A stretch of 10,577 bases of DNA from Promethearchaeota archaeon (GCA_019057735.1 JAHLWV010000063.1:1-10577); one strand, 5' to 3'. Counted from the first letter of the stretch, positions 1 through 8,063 are shown. The notes: a model not told the origin generated them from the sequence alone. A program made the numbers and translations.

Positions 1-2
1 AA

Positions 3-626
3 GCAGCAATGGAATCGCGAGAGATTCAAGAATTTTTAAAGCATTTCAAAGAAGGAGTTTACATCCCCAGAAGGATTTCTGCAACTTTCGCGGCAGTTCT
101 TTTCCTAAGTGAGAAAGTGGGACGCGGTTTTGGCGAAAAAGTGTCTGTCATACGATTTGCTGATGAAGCCCAAATATTGCCCTTCGGGAACAGCTTCTAC
201 ATGGATTCGGCAAGCGGGAAGAAAGGAGTTTTGGAAGACGCATCGCGAATGATTGTAGACAGAATAGGTAATAGTTACGGTCAAAGTACTAATATGGGAC
301 AAGCAATGGTAAAGGCTTACCAAGTTTTAACCGAATTCGATAAAATGAGTATAGGAAATCCACAACCTACTATGGTTCTCCTCTTAACCGATGGGATTCC
401 AACTGATGGCGATGCTTTCCTAAAATCAATAAAGCTATTCGCAGAAAATCCAAATGTAGTGATATACATAGTCGGTCTTGGAAACCCAGACGACGAAATG
501 ATGATACGCGCGGCAGCTTTATGTGGAGGTGAATATTTCAAGCCTGAAAATGCCGGAGAATTATTAATTTGGTACTCAAAACGAGCTCGGGACCTTACCA
601 TAAAGATGAAAGCTCATAAAGATTAA
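3..626 (+). CDS. VWA-domain protein, 5' end cut by window edge
   Basis: The readable part is a von Willebrand factor A fold. Counting from the ATG at 9, the MIDAS threonine is visible as T94 in GQSTNMG, and the MIDAS aspartate as D128 in the strand MVLLLTDGIPTDGD. The strand KVSVIRFADEA (44-54) and the late strand VVIYIVGLGN (150-159) are also typical. The first MIDAS element (DxSxS) is absent, and the frame stays open to base 1 (two alanine codons precede the ATG), so the true start is probably outside the window and the ATG at 9 is internal. VWA domains bind partners through a divalent metal; the partner here is unknown. The gene ends in TAA, 15 bp before the convergent WD40 gene. It is not one of the membrane-anchored forms as far as visible: no hydrophobic segment follows the domain. 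Confidence 0.85.
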   Translation, partial: AAMESREIQEFLKHFKEGVYIPRRISATFAAVLFLSEKVGRGFGEKVSVIRFADEAQILPFGNSFYMDSASGKKGVLEDASRMIVDRIGNSYGQSTNMGQAMVKAYQVLTEFDKMSIGNPQPTMVLLLTDGIPTDGDAFLKSIKLFAENPNVVIYIVGLGNPDDEMMIRAAALCGGEYFKPENAGELLIWYSKRARDLTIKMKAHKD

Positions 627-635
627 ATCCTCTAA

Positions 636-643
636 TTTTTTTT
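636..643 (+). terminator. T-run terminator after the VWA gene
   Basis: Eight consecutive T residues begin 9 nt after the TAA of the VWA gene. Archaeal RNA polymerase terminates at such T runs without needing a hairpin. The run touches the last codon of the convergent gene, so the two transcripts end almost tail to tail. Confidence 0.5.
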
Positions 644-2261
644 AAAACCCTTTTCTTGATACTAGTGATTGCACTTCAAGTCCTTGTAATTGAATAAGCT
701 TTACTGATGTACCAGCGCAATATAAAATGCCTTCATAAGAAGGAAGTAATTGAAACCCATGAACAATAGTTTCATGGGCTTTAAAGGAAGTAATCCTCTG
801 ATTCTTCTCTAAATCATCAATATATATTTGAGTATAAATACTCTTTACTAGGTAATTTAAAGTTGGAAAAAAACTAATATGGTCTGCTCCACCTTTTAAT
901 AATTTTATTAGTGTTTTTGCTTTGAGGTCCCAAATACAAGAAGTATTATCCTCAGAACCACTTATCAGTATTTTCCCATCGGGAGTTAAATATAAACTTT
1001 TAATATTTTTGGTGTGTCCTCGTAATAAAGAACTTAATACTTGCAATTCTAAATCAAAAATGCCAATATTATAACCTTCAACAGTTCCAATTAAAAATCT
1101 CTTATTTGGAGTTATAATAAAAGGATTGAAGCAAAAAGAATCTAGATTTATCGTCTTTATCAATTCCATTGTATCTAAGTTATAAATTTCTATCCATATT
1201 ATTTCCTTATTATTTTTATAATCAGATAAGCAAGAAATAAGAAAACGATCTTCTTCTGAAAGAAAAATTGTACTTACAATAGGTTCACCTGAAGGGGATT
1301 TTAAAGTGTTGACTAACACTCCAGAATTAAAATCCCAAACGCATATTTTCCCATCAAACGAGCTACTTAGAAGAAATTTTGAATTTAAAGTTAAAACTAT
1401 TTTACTAATTAATTGCGAATGTGCCTTTAGTAAAAGAGAGAGTTTTCTTGATTTGTAATCCCATACTGATAAATAACCATCCCAATACCCGCTAATAACA
1501 TACATTCCGTCAAGAGTAGTAGTTATATACGATATGTGATTAAATTTATATTTTTTATTATTTTTTTTATTTTTTCCTGTAAGATCTTCAATTAATTTTT
1601 TAGTTTTTACCACCAGTTCATTGTTAGAATGGAACTCTCTAATAAAAGGGACGCCTTTATGCAAGCCCATTAGCTCCTTACCTAAATCGTGTTCATAGAT
1701 TGCTTGAAAGTCCGTTGTAGGTACCCTTCTTAATGCTGAGCTAAAAGCACTTAAAAAATTAGCTAAATTTTCCTTGGATAAATCAAAAGGATTTTGTATC
1801 TGGAAATCTAGAGTAAAATTACTAAAAACAAGACTTAATATTTTAAAGATTTGAGATTCTGAATCTGTACTGCTGATTGCGATACCAGATGGACCAAAAT
1901 AAAAAACTATTGGAAAAATTTTATTATTAGGTGTTTTTGTTATTACCATTGTGTTAAAAAAAGTCTCATAACCTCCTAACTCTAAAGTTGGAAGTATTGT
2001 CTTTAAAGAACCTACCATTAGCAAATCAATAGACACATCATAAGAAAACTGATCCAAAAATTCATCTACATTTTTTAAGTGATCATTAAGGAATTTTTCA
2101 TGGATGCCCTTGTACGCGCCAAACGAGCTGAGTCTTTTAAAAGCTGAAATGTCATAACATCTTATTTCCTTTAATATTAAAAAACTATAATTCCCATAAG
2201 CAATGACCCCGTTCTTAAGATCGAACTTACTACTAAAAAAATTTTTGTAAGCGGATATCAT
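642..2261 (-). CDS. WD40 beta-propeller protein with unrecognised N-terminal domain
   Basis: Residues about 240-531 of 539 form seven WD40-like repeats, enough for a closed propeller. Approximate blades are 241-281 (ending SVWDYKS), 282-322 (CVWDFNS), 326-372 (degenerate), 375-415 (IFDLELQ then RGH), 417-457 (LTPDGKILISGSEDN, CIWDLKA), 458-494 and 496-531. The GH and WD dipeptides are clearest in blades 1, 2, 4 and 5. Propellers of this kind are protein-interaction platforms, so a scaffold role is inferred. Residues 1-210 are a separate globular domain that I do not recognise. It lacks signal peptide and membrane helices, so the protein is probably cytoplasmic. A Lys/Asn-rich linker (about 228-239) joins the two parts. 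The ATG at 2261 has no obvious Shine-Dalgarno; a TATA-like box lies about 55-63 nt upstream. The gene is more AT-rich than the central operon. Confidence 0.85.
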   Translation of the reverse strand: MISAYKNFFSSKFDLKNGVIAYGNYSFLILKEIRCYDISAFKRLSSFGAYKGIHEKFLNDHLKNVDEFLDQFSYDVSIDLLMVGSLKTILPTLELGGYETFFNTMVITKTPNNKIFPIVFYFGPSGIAISSTDSESQIFKILSLVFSNFTLDFQIQNPFDLSKENLANFLSAFSSALRRVPTTDFQAIYEHDLGKELMGLHKGVPFIREFHSNNELVVKTKKLIEDLTGKNKKNNKKYKFNHISYITTTLDGMYVISGYWDGYLSVWDYKSRKLSLLLKAHSQLISKIVLTLNSKFLLSSSFDGKICVWDFNSGVLVNTLKSPSGEPIVSTIFLSEEDRFLISCLSDYKNNKEIIWIEIYNLDTMELIKTINLDSFCFNPFIITPNKRFLIGTVEGYNIGIFDLELQVLSSLLRGHTKNIKSLYLTPDGKILISGSEDNTSCIWDLKAKTLIKLLKGGADHISFFPTLNYLVKSIYTQIYIDDLEKNQRITSFKAHETIVHGFQLLPSYEGILYCAGTSVKLIQLQGLEVQSLVSRKGF

Positions 2262-2305
2262 TATATTTAGGAAGTAATATGCTATAGTGTATTAATATGA
2301 AACAT

Positions 2306-2313
2306 AAAAAAAA
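2306..2313 (-). terminator. T-run terminator after the 318-aa gene
   Basis: On the minus strand this is an uninterrupted run of eight T, 22 nt beyond the TGA of the 318-aa gene and inside the leader region of the WD40 gene. It would end the upstream transcript right where the WD40 promoter lies. Confidence 0.4.
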
Positions 2314-2315
2314 TA

Positions 2316-2324
2316 GTATAAAAA
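2316..2324 (-). promoter_or_regulatory. Candidate TATA box for the WD40 gene
   Basis: TTTTTATAC reads leftward here. With archaeal spacing (start about 25 nt downstream) transcription would begin near 2294, leaving a short leader of about 33 nt. The surrounding DNA is so AT-rich that chance matches are common. Confidence 0.3.
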
Positions 2325-2335
2325 TTTATTTTATT

Positions 2336-3292
2336 TCAAGTGTAATCGAATAATGTCCTCTGTAAAATTTTAGCATTGTGAATATCAAAATCTCTTAACT
2401 TATTAAAAGCATCTCGACCTTTTAATGCTAAGGAAGCTAGGCTAGAAAGGTATGTCATCATATCTATGTAGGATTTCGGAAACTTGAACAATTCTAAATA
2501 TTGGTTTAATGTAATCAGCCGAACATTACTACCATCCTTGTGTCTACGAATATCATTTTCTACTTTTCTAAAGGTAGCTGAATCGTACTTACCGTAAATT
2601 ACGATTAATAATGGACGATCATCTCTTTGGTAAAATTTATTTAATTTGTTGATAACATGAATATTTTCTTTAGCTAACGCAGTAAAATCTATTGCAAATT
2701 CATTAATTTCGCTTAGTTTTAATCCAAGAGAATCTAACAAATTTTTGTCTATTAAAGCTTCTAATTCATCGTTCATGTTTAACCATATATCCATCCTATG
2801 CATCGTATTAGGGTAATTTGAGAACATTTCGTTTTGGAATTTAATACCGTTTTCTGTTAAATGAAGGTCAGAAATACCTTCAGCATGGATATGGAAAAGA
2901 GTTCCAATTCTATATTTTCTGTTGGTATCTGTAAAAGAATTTGCCTTGTAATTTTCTATGAGGGCTTCTATATACTTTCTTTCATCGCTCATGGGAAGTG
3001 ACTTTAAAATTTCCTCAAGATTTTCAAATTGTTCTTCGCCTAAATTTCGCAAACCTTTTAAATAACCATAGTTGTAAGGAACTAAATTATCTAACTCTTT
3101 GTGGTAATCTAGCTTGTCTGGATCGTGAATAAGTTGCAGAATTCTAAACAGTATCGATGCTTCACGAAGAGAATTAATGTGTACATAACCTGCTTGCAAA
3201 AAATGCCATTTGATTAATGCAGCTGCTTGAGTTTGGAATTCCTCGAAATCTTCCCCGTTCTGTATTTTGGTATCTTCCATTTCCAGATTCAT
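2336..3292 (-). CDS. Uncharacterised 318-aa soluble protein
   Basis: I do not recognise the family. It has no signal peptide or membrane helix. The first 130 residues look largely helical. Residues about 195-270 alternate helix and strand: IDFTALAKENIHVINKL, then the strand PLLIVIYGKYD, a charged helix, and the strand NVRLITLNQYLELF. That order resembles the second half of restriction-endonuclease-like folds, but a clear (D/E)xK catalytic motif is not visible (LAK stands where it might be), so nuclease activity should not be assumed. The ATG at 3292 is preceded by GAAGGAAGGA; a second ATG four codons later is an alternative start. The gene starts 11 nt after the TAG of the giant membrane protein gene, which overlaps its Shine-Dalgarno, so co-translation in one operon is likely. 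Confidence 0.75.
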   Translation of the reverse strand: MNLEMEDTKIQNGEDFEEFQTQAAALIKWHFLQAGYVHINSLREASILFRILQLIHDPDKLDYHKELDNLVPYNYGYLKGLRNLGEEQFENLEEILKSLPMSDERKYIEALIENYKANSFTDTNRKYRIGTLFHIHAEGISDLHLTENGIKFQNEMFSNYPNTMHRMDIWLNMNDELEALIDKNLLDSLGLKLSEINEFAIDFTALAKENIHVINKLNKFYQRDDRPLLIVIYGKYDSATFRKVENDIRRHKDGSNVRLITLNQYLELFKFPKSYIDMMTYLSSLASLALKGRDAFNKLRDFDIHNAKILQRTLFDYT

Positions 3293-3294
3293 AA

Positions 3295-3304
3295 TCCTTC
3301 CTTC
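3295..3304 (-). promoter_or_regulatory. Shine-Dalgarno of the 318-aa gene
   Basis: GAAGGAAGGA lies directly before ATG 3292 and runs into the TAG stop of the preceding gene. The GAAGGA part has about 6 nt spacing to the first ATG, which favours that start over the one four codons later. Confidence 0.5.
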
Positions 3305-6300
3305 TAATTCGAAATAAGCTGAGATAATAGTCTGTTTATATTCTTTTGATGCAGGATATCTCCCTTTAGAGTTTTACTTTGCCTGTTTGTAATAAAGTCC
3401 CCCCTCCTTTCAGGGTATATCATTTTAGAAAAGGCGTTTGTAGGAAATTTTATATCCTCTGCATCAAGGAAGGACGAATATAGTTCTTGCAAGGATTCAG
3501 TAACTCGAATCCAGCCAGTCTGTTTCTTCTTTTGTTCAAGCTCTAACAATTTAGAATTCTTATATAACGCTAAAAGATTTTTAACATCTTGAAAATTGTC
3601 TTCGTTCTTTATTGAATTGAGAGTTCTATATTTTAGTTTTCGATGTTCTGAAAGGCCCGATTGAGTCGCTTTGGATTGATGCCATGTGGTCCACCCCGAG
3701 ATTAGAGAACTAAGACCATTTGAATCTAAATCTGGAAAAAGAACAGATAATTGTTCAAAGAATCCTTGTCTATTCATGGGACTTTTAAGTACAGTCCTGT
3801 AATCTTGATAGATATCAATAATAGAATTAAGATCACTAAGTGATATATCACCAAAGTATCCTTTTATCAGTGCATCTAGTTGTTCCTTGGTTTCTAAAAG
3901 ATAATTTTCCTCGAAGAATTCTATAAACCTTTGGCGATCAGGATCGATATCCTTCTTAATAATGCCTGTATTCTTAAAGGTTCCAACCAACAATAAAGGC
4001 ATTACTGTTATGGTGATGAGACCTCCAAGCATTGGACCAAAGAATGGGGTGAGCATGCCCGCAATCGGTACGCCAATCATCGCGCCAATAACACCAATCC
4101 CTAGAGCGTTAATTATTATCCACTTGTTATTCTTTACAACATCGCTAACCTTGCTTGCTGCACTCATAACGGGGTTAAAATCTTTGCTAAACATTCTTTT
4201 AAGCGAAATTTCTTCGGAAAAGCAAAACGTGGTTAAGGTGGCATATAACAAAGAGGTTGGCGGACCGATGAACTGCGCCACGCCGAAGCCTACCGCGCCT
4301 AAACCAAATGTAAGAGCCTTAAATCCTTTACCGAGAGCAGTCATTTGTTCCTTCTGTAGTTCTATCTGTAAGTCAATTTCCGCTTTGTAGTCGTTAAACG
4401 AGTTGAGAAGGTCTTGGACCGTGGGAGTTAAACCTTTCGAGAAATATTTCGCGTCGAGTTGCTCGTATAAGGACGCGCTTCCAGATTGTTGAGAGCTAAA
4501 TAGGTTGGTAAAGGGTCCCGTGAGCGTCTCTCTCAAGCTCTCTGCGACCGAGCTGAGCACCATCTGCATCATAGCGTCCCCTCCAGCGCGCCGCACCCAT
4601 CCAGAAACCGCGCTTTCGATCCAAGGGTCTATTAACACTTCTTGACCGATCTCTTTGAGCACGGCATACGCTACGCCCGAAGCGGTAAACCCAGCGGTGG
4701 GTTGTAAAAGACCCATAAGCGTTTTTGAAGCGGACTTACTCAATTCTTTCGTAGCGGTATTTGCGAGGCTTCCGGTTAATTGGACTACCTTTCCGACGCA
4801 TAAAGTAGCTCCCATGGTAATGGCTGTGGAAACGGCGGTAACTATTATAGTGTAAATTAGCTCGTGATAACTCATCTGAGTCTGAGTCGCGAGATTAAAT
4901 TGGTAGCTGTACTCGAATATCGCGGCTTCTATAGCTTGCGCGGTTGCGATTTTGCCTACTTGTTCCGAGGTTAGGTCTCGAAGGTCTGCTACCGAGCGAT
5001 ACTTCTCGACGTTCACCCGGAAGACCACGTAATAGGACCAATTGTCAAAATTGTATTCTGGCGAGTTTTCTTGAAGCCTTTGCGAGTCCGATATCACATT
5101 CCCTAAAATCGTCGTTAGCTTCGGCTTTGAAGTAATCGTGAGAACGCCCGTAGATGATTCGAACTCAAAGTCTCCATTCTCTAGTTTAATTACGAGTCTG
5201 GGCGACCAACCTTGCGAATAGTACATTTTACCTGGGAAGTCGCTCCATAAGACGTATGCGTCTATAGAATCTATGTCGGCTTTTAACCCGATATCCTTGT
5301 CGAATAATTGAATTTCTACCCCTAAAGGATCTATTTCTTCTATCGGAACTATTTTGTAAATCGAACCGAAATCTTCCAATTCATCGGAGTTTTCCGACAC
5401 GAAAACGGGATATTCGGTGTAAAATTCAGGAGCAGGGAAGCTTCCTTGGGAATCTGCGAAAGACATTCTTGGAGAATAGGCGTCTCCGCCGTAATCGATG
5501 GTAGGAACGATGGTATCGAGAACTATGTCTCCGTTTTCGAAGGTCTCTTCTTTAACTTCGTTCTCAAGGTAATAGACAGAGCTCTCTTTGTGGTTATACT
5601 CGCCGATTCCGAAATTCGTTAATATTGGGTTTAAAACGCCGATCTTCGAGAGGAAACTAGTCATCAAAGGCTCGTCGTCCGAGTACCCAGCTAAATTTCG
5701 CGTAGAGAGCCAATAATCGAGATTTGGACGAGTGTACGAAGTAGTCGCCGAAGAGGCTTTAGGGTCTGCCAAGTTAAACTCGCGAAGAATTATATCGCTG
5801 CTGTAAGAATGCTTATCTGTCTCCAAAAATACGGGAGCGTAAACTCCGCCAATAGACCCAAATACTGTAAGGGGCATCACATTGCCATACATGTCGTCGA
5901 ACCAGAATTTGCCGCCTAAAACTTTCTCTCCCTCGGAGCTATCCAAAACGAAGGTACGATGTGCGATAAACTGTTTTCGCTCTATAATTTTTATCGATTG
6001 GAACAAGAGATTCATGCTAAGATACCCTAACATAAATCCTACGTGGGGTAAACCGAAAGGAGCTCCAATAACAAAACCTACCCCCCCCACTAGACCTGCG
6101 ACTTCTTGTTGTGTGATGTCTTCTGCCATAGTAAGAAGGGTAACCTCTTCCTCGAATTGATTGGTAGCCATGGTTTCCGCGATGTAGATTAACGCGCTGC
6201 TATCGCCCTTGAAGTTCATTGTGAAAACATCGAACAACACGTCGCTAAAAATAGGCTCGTTAAAAGTGCCAACTTCTTTGTCGCTTTCTTTGAAATGGAT

Positions 6301-6525
6301 GTAATCGTTCTCGACCGAAATACCTTGGTAATTTTCGCTCCAGAGCACTTGTTTTACCACGGAAACCGTCTTAGCGGGGTGGAATCGAGAGTCTTGGTCG
6401 TAATCAAAACCAATTCCCACTACGTTATCGTTTTCATCCATTATAAATACTGTTTCGTAGATGCTATCGTCGCTACTATCGTAATAAAGGTAATAGCCTT
6501 CTCTATCTTTCTCAGCCAAAGACAT
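3304..6525 (-). CDS. Giant membrane protein with glycine-rich hydrophobic segments; N-terminus uncertain
   Basis: This is 1073 residues from the ATG at 6525, of no family I recognise. In order there is an acidic, mostly beta-rich N-terminal part (1-135), a glycine-rich hydrophobic hairpin (143-178), a long Asp/Ser/Tyr-rich beta region (200-505), a hydrophobic segment (555-582), a helical stretch with amphipathic segments (590-725), and further hydrophobic segments at 734-772 and 802-850 with GxxxG-like spacing (for example GIGVIGAMIGVPIAG). A hydrophilic helical C-terminal domain (855-1073) follows. The pattern suggests a surface or membrane-inserting protein; a pore-like role is speculation. 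The ATG at 6525 has no Shine-Dalgarno, and the same frame is open and protein-like upstream to 6672. The real product may therefore start earlier, or be continuous with the gene before it. Codon G+C is higher in the first two thirds than toward the C-terminus. The stop is TAG. Confidence 0.75.
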   Translation of the reverse strand: MSLAEKDREGYYLYYDSSDDSIYETVFIMDENDNVVGIGFDYDQDSRFHPAKTVSVVKQVLWSENYQGISVENDYIHFKESDKEVGTFNEPIFSDVLFDVFTMNFKGDSSALIYIAETMATNQFEEEVTLLTMAEDITQQEVAGLVGGVGFVIGAPFGLPHVGFMLGYLSMNLLFQSIKIIERKQFIAHRTFVLDSSEGEKVLGGKFWFDDMYGNVMPLTVFGSIGGVYAPVFLETDKHSYSSDIILREFNLADPKASSATTSYTRPNLDYWLSTRNLAGYSDDEPLMTSFLSKIGVLNPILTNFGIGEYNHKESSVYYLENEVKEETFENGDIVLDTIVPTIDYGGDAYSPRMSFADSQGSFPAPEFYTEYPVFVSENSDELEDFGSIYKIVPIEEIDPLGVEIQLFDKDIGLKADIDSIDAYVLWSDFPGKMYYSQGWSPRLVIKLENGDFEFESSTGVLTITSKPKLTTILGNVISDSQRLQENSPEYNFDNWSYYVVFRVNVEKYRSVADLRDLTSEQVGKIATAQAIEAAIFEYSYQFNLATQTQMSYHELIYTIIVTAVSTAITMGATLCVGKVVQLTGSLANTATKELSKSASKTLMGLLQPTAGFTASGVAYAVLKEIGQEVLIDPWIESAVSGWVRRAGGDAMMQMVLSSVAESLRETLTGPFTNLFSSQQSGSASLYEQLDAKYFSKGLTPTVQDLLNSFNDYKAEIDLQIELQKEQMTALGKGFKALTFGLGAVGFGVAQFIGPPTSLLYATLTTFCFSEEISLKRMFSKDFNPVMSAASKVSDVVKNNKWIIINALGIGVIGAMIGVPIAGMLTPFFGPMLGGLITITVMPLLLVGTFKNTGIIKKDIDPDRQRFIEFFEENYLLETKEQLDALIKGYFGDISLSDLNSIIDIYQDYRTVLKSPMNRQGFFEQLSVLFPDLDSNGLSSLISGWTTWHQSKATQSGLSEHRKLKYRTLNSIKNEDNFQDVKNLLALYKNSKLLELEQKKKQTGWIRVTESLQELYSSFLDAEDIKFPTNAFSKMIYPERRGDFITNRQSKTLKGDILHQKNINRLLSQLISN

Positions 6526-6596
6526 TAATTTGTAATCGTTTATCCAGCGAGTACCATCAGCAGGAATCGATTTAATAGCTTCGATCGAGTATGAAT

Positions 6597-7772
6597 CTAA
6601 CCCTTGTCCGTCTTCAGAATATACTCCTGGAATTTTTCTACGAAAACCTCGTACTCGTGAATGTTCGACTTTTTAGCGATGCTTAATCCTTGTTGCTCGA
6701 TGCAATATACCTCCAGTTTGTACTTTCCTGGGAGCACGGGAATGTTAGCTTCGTTCAAATCGACTTCAACGAAGAGTTCTCGCTCACTAAACGGTCCTTT
6801 TATCGCTTTGGACTTAAAATCGTGTACTCTACTGTTAAGCATGGAGTAGGATACGAAACCTTCGTTAAGCGCGAGAGGGTCTAAAGGCGTTAATTTTGCG
6901 TGGAAATAATAAATCTTATTGGTACGAGCTGAAAGCGAAAATTTCATTACAAACATAGAATTAAACGAGAAACTTTCTAAATCGTTAGGGTCGTTTACGA
7001 ATTCTAAGGAGTCGTAATCGAAATTGAGAGCGTTAAATCTCGCTTCTTGTGGCAATCCTGCGAAGGAAGGAGTAGGACAAGTAGCAGGAATCGTAGAAAC
7101 GTGCCACCAACCCACGATCGTAGGAAGTATTATCAATAAAATTACCATAAGAACTGCCTTTAATCTGAAATTTTTGTTGTGGATGTATTCTTCTTTATTT
7201 TTTATAGTTCGGTGCTTAGCTTTAATGATTTTTCGTCTAGCTTTAGTTATTAAAGAAGGTTTCGAAACATTTCGAGAAACTCTTCTTTTTGGATGCTTTT
7301 TCGTCAAAGGCGCGAAAATCCAACCGACTAAAATTACACAAATAAAAGTTATTAGAGCCTCCCAAATAGCGTTAAATACGAACGCTTGAAGGAAGGTAGT
7401 AAATAGCCCTAGTATCAACACAGAGCTACAAATGATTTCTTTTAAATCGTTGCGAGGTTTTTGAAACAATTTTCGGAGCTTATACCTGAAACGAATAGAT
7501 TCTATCGACCTATCTCTATTTCGCGCTTCTCTAAAAGTAGGCTTGAAGAGAAATACCAACGCACACAACGGGAGAAAGCAAAAGTAGGCCATCATGTTAT
7601 CGTTTTGCAACATGTTAATCATAAGAGGGACTAAGGTCAAAAAAGCAAGCGCGTATAACCCTCCTTTTGTCGCTCGAGAAAAGTTTTCCACGACTCGCTT
7701 AAATTGTTTGATGTAAACCCATCTTTTTCTAAAATAAGAACTTTTTCCGTACCAATCTATTTTATTTAACAT
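6597..7772 (-). CDS. Five-helix membrane protein with extracytoplasmic beta domain
   Basis: Hydrophobic helices lie at about 37-53, 60-77, 112-131, 134-155 and 204-223 of 391 residues. The loops after helices 2 and 4 are strongly basic (REARNRDR; KKHPKRRVSRN through 203), so by the positive-inside rule the N-terminus is cytoplasmic and residues 224-391 are outside. That tail has alternating strands (about 265-300 and 325-380) with the look of an immunoglobulin-like sandwich, ending EYEVFVEKFQEYILKTDKG. No family is recognised. A TATA box about 55 nt upstream makes it the first gene of the leftward operon. It ends in TAG 71 nt before the ATG of the giant protein, yet that gap reads as coding sequence in the giant protein's frame, so a single fused protein is possible. 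Confidence 0.75.
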   Translation of the reverse strand: MLNKIDWYGKSSYFRKRWVYIKQFKRVVENFSRATKGGLYALAFLTLVPLMINMLQNDNMMAYFCFLPLCALVFLFKPTFREARNRDRSIESIRFRYKLRKLFQKPRNDLKEIICSSVLILGLFTTFLQAFVFNAIWEALITFICVILVGWIFAPLTKKHPKRRVSRNVSKPSLITKARRKIIKAKHRTIKNKEEYIHNKNFRLKAVLMVILLIILPTIVGWWHVSTIPATCPTPSFAGLPQEARFNALNFDYDSLEFVNDPNDLESFSFNSMFVMKFSLSARTNKIYYFHAKLTPLDPLALNEGFVSYSMLNSRVHDFKSKAIKGPFSERELFVEVDLNEANIPVLPGKYKLEVYCIEQQGLSIAKKSNIHEYEVFVEKFQEYILKTDKG

Positions 7773-7824
7773 TTCACATCACATTTGATCGAAAATTTAA
7801 TACTTTTTTAGTTTGCAAACCTCG

Positions 7825-7834
7825 TTATATAAAA
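7825..7834 (-). promoter_or_regulatory. TATA box of the membrane-protein operon
   Basis: TTTTATATAA reads leftward and closely matches the archaeal TATA consensus. Transcription would start near 7802, giving a leader of about 30 nt before ATG 7772. The core TTATATAA is nearly palindromic, so a rightward start cannot be excluded. Confidence 0.5.
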
Positions 7835-7940
7835 GAAAAACTTGAAGAATAACAATAGAAGAAACTTGATCATTTTTTTTTCTGAAATTTTTGTTTTGTG
7901 ATATATGTTTAAATTTTTATTCTATCTTTTATTTAAATCT

Positions 7941-7977
7941 TGTGTTAAGAGCAACACATTCCAGATTTTTCTGGAAT
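7941..7977. repeat. Two adjacent inverted repeats (hairpins)
   Basis: TGTGTT and AACACA pair around a 6-nt loop (7941-7958). Immediately after, ATTCCAGA and TCTGGAAT form a perfect 8-bp stem around TTTT (7958-7977), sharing one base with the first. The second is unusually GC-containing for this stretch. It could be a dimeric regulator's operator or an RNA hairpin. Confidence 0.55.
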
Positions 7978-8004
7978 CGTTTTGTGTATAAAAAGGCGTT
8001 TTGT
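7978..8004 (+). repeat. Direct repeat CGTTTTGT flanking a TATA-like element
   Basis: CGTTTTGT occurs at 7978-7985 and 7997-8004. Between them is TATAAAAAGG, a plausible rightward TATA box that would start transcription near 8013. No gene follows for 280 bp, so this would serve a leader or a short RNA if functional. Confidence 0.35.
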
Positions 8005-8016
8005 ACCCTCAAATTG

Positions 8017-8063
8017 TTTTACAAAAGAAAGTAGAAAAGTGTCTTTGTTTTTACAAAAGTGTC
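8017..8063 (+). repeat. Interleaved short direct repeats
   Basis: TTTTACAAAAG occurs at 8017-8027 and 8049-8059, and AAAAGTGTC at 8035-8043 and 8055-8063. The two copies are about 20-32 bp apart. Repeats of this size upstream of a regulator gene are often binding sites, but the AT-rich background makes chance similarity possible. Confidence 0.4.

Noticed and set aside
2336..3292. Calling the 318-aa protein a restriction-like nuclease
   Set aside because: The helix-strand order of the C-terminal half is suggestive, but the catalytic (D/E)xK signature is not visible.
3962..4390. A 142-codon plus-strand ORF opposite the giant protein gene
   Set aside because: It lies antisense to strongly hydrophobic coding sequence whose complement is naturally stop-poor; no ribosome site or domain supports it. 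The same holds for the other plus-strand ORFs between 4655 and 7389 and the minus-strand ones inside the VWA gene.
6402..6438. EF-hand-like loop DENDNVVGIGFD in the giant protein (and DLDSNG near residue 932)
   Set aside because: Both lack the final glutamate and the flanking helices of a true EF-hand; isolated acidic loops are common in such Asp-rich sequence.
7905..7991. A 28-codon ORF on the plus strand in the divergent region
   Set aside because: It has no Shine-Dalgarno, a Phe/Leu-rich product expected from T-rich DNA, and is built over the two inverted repeats.
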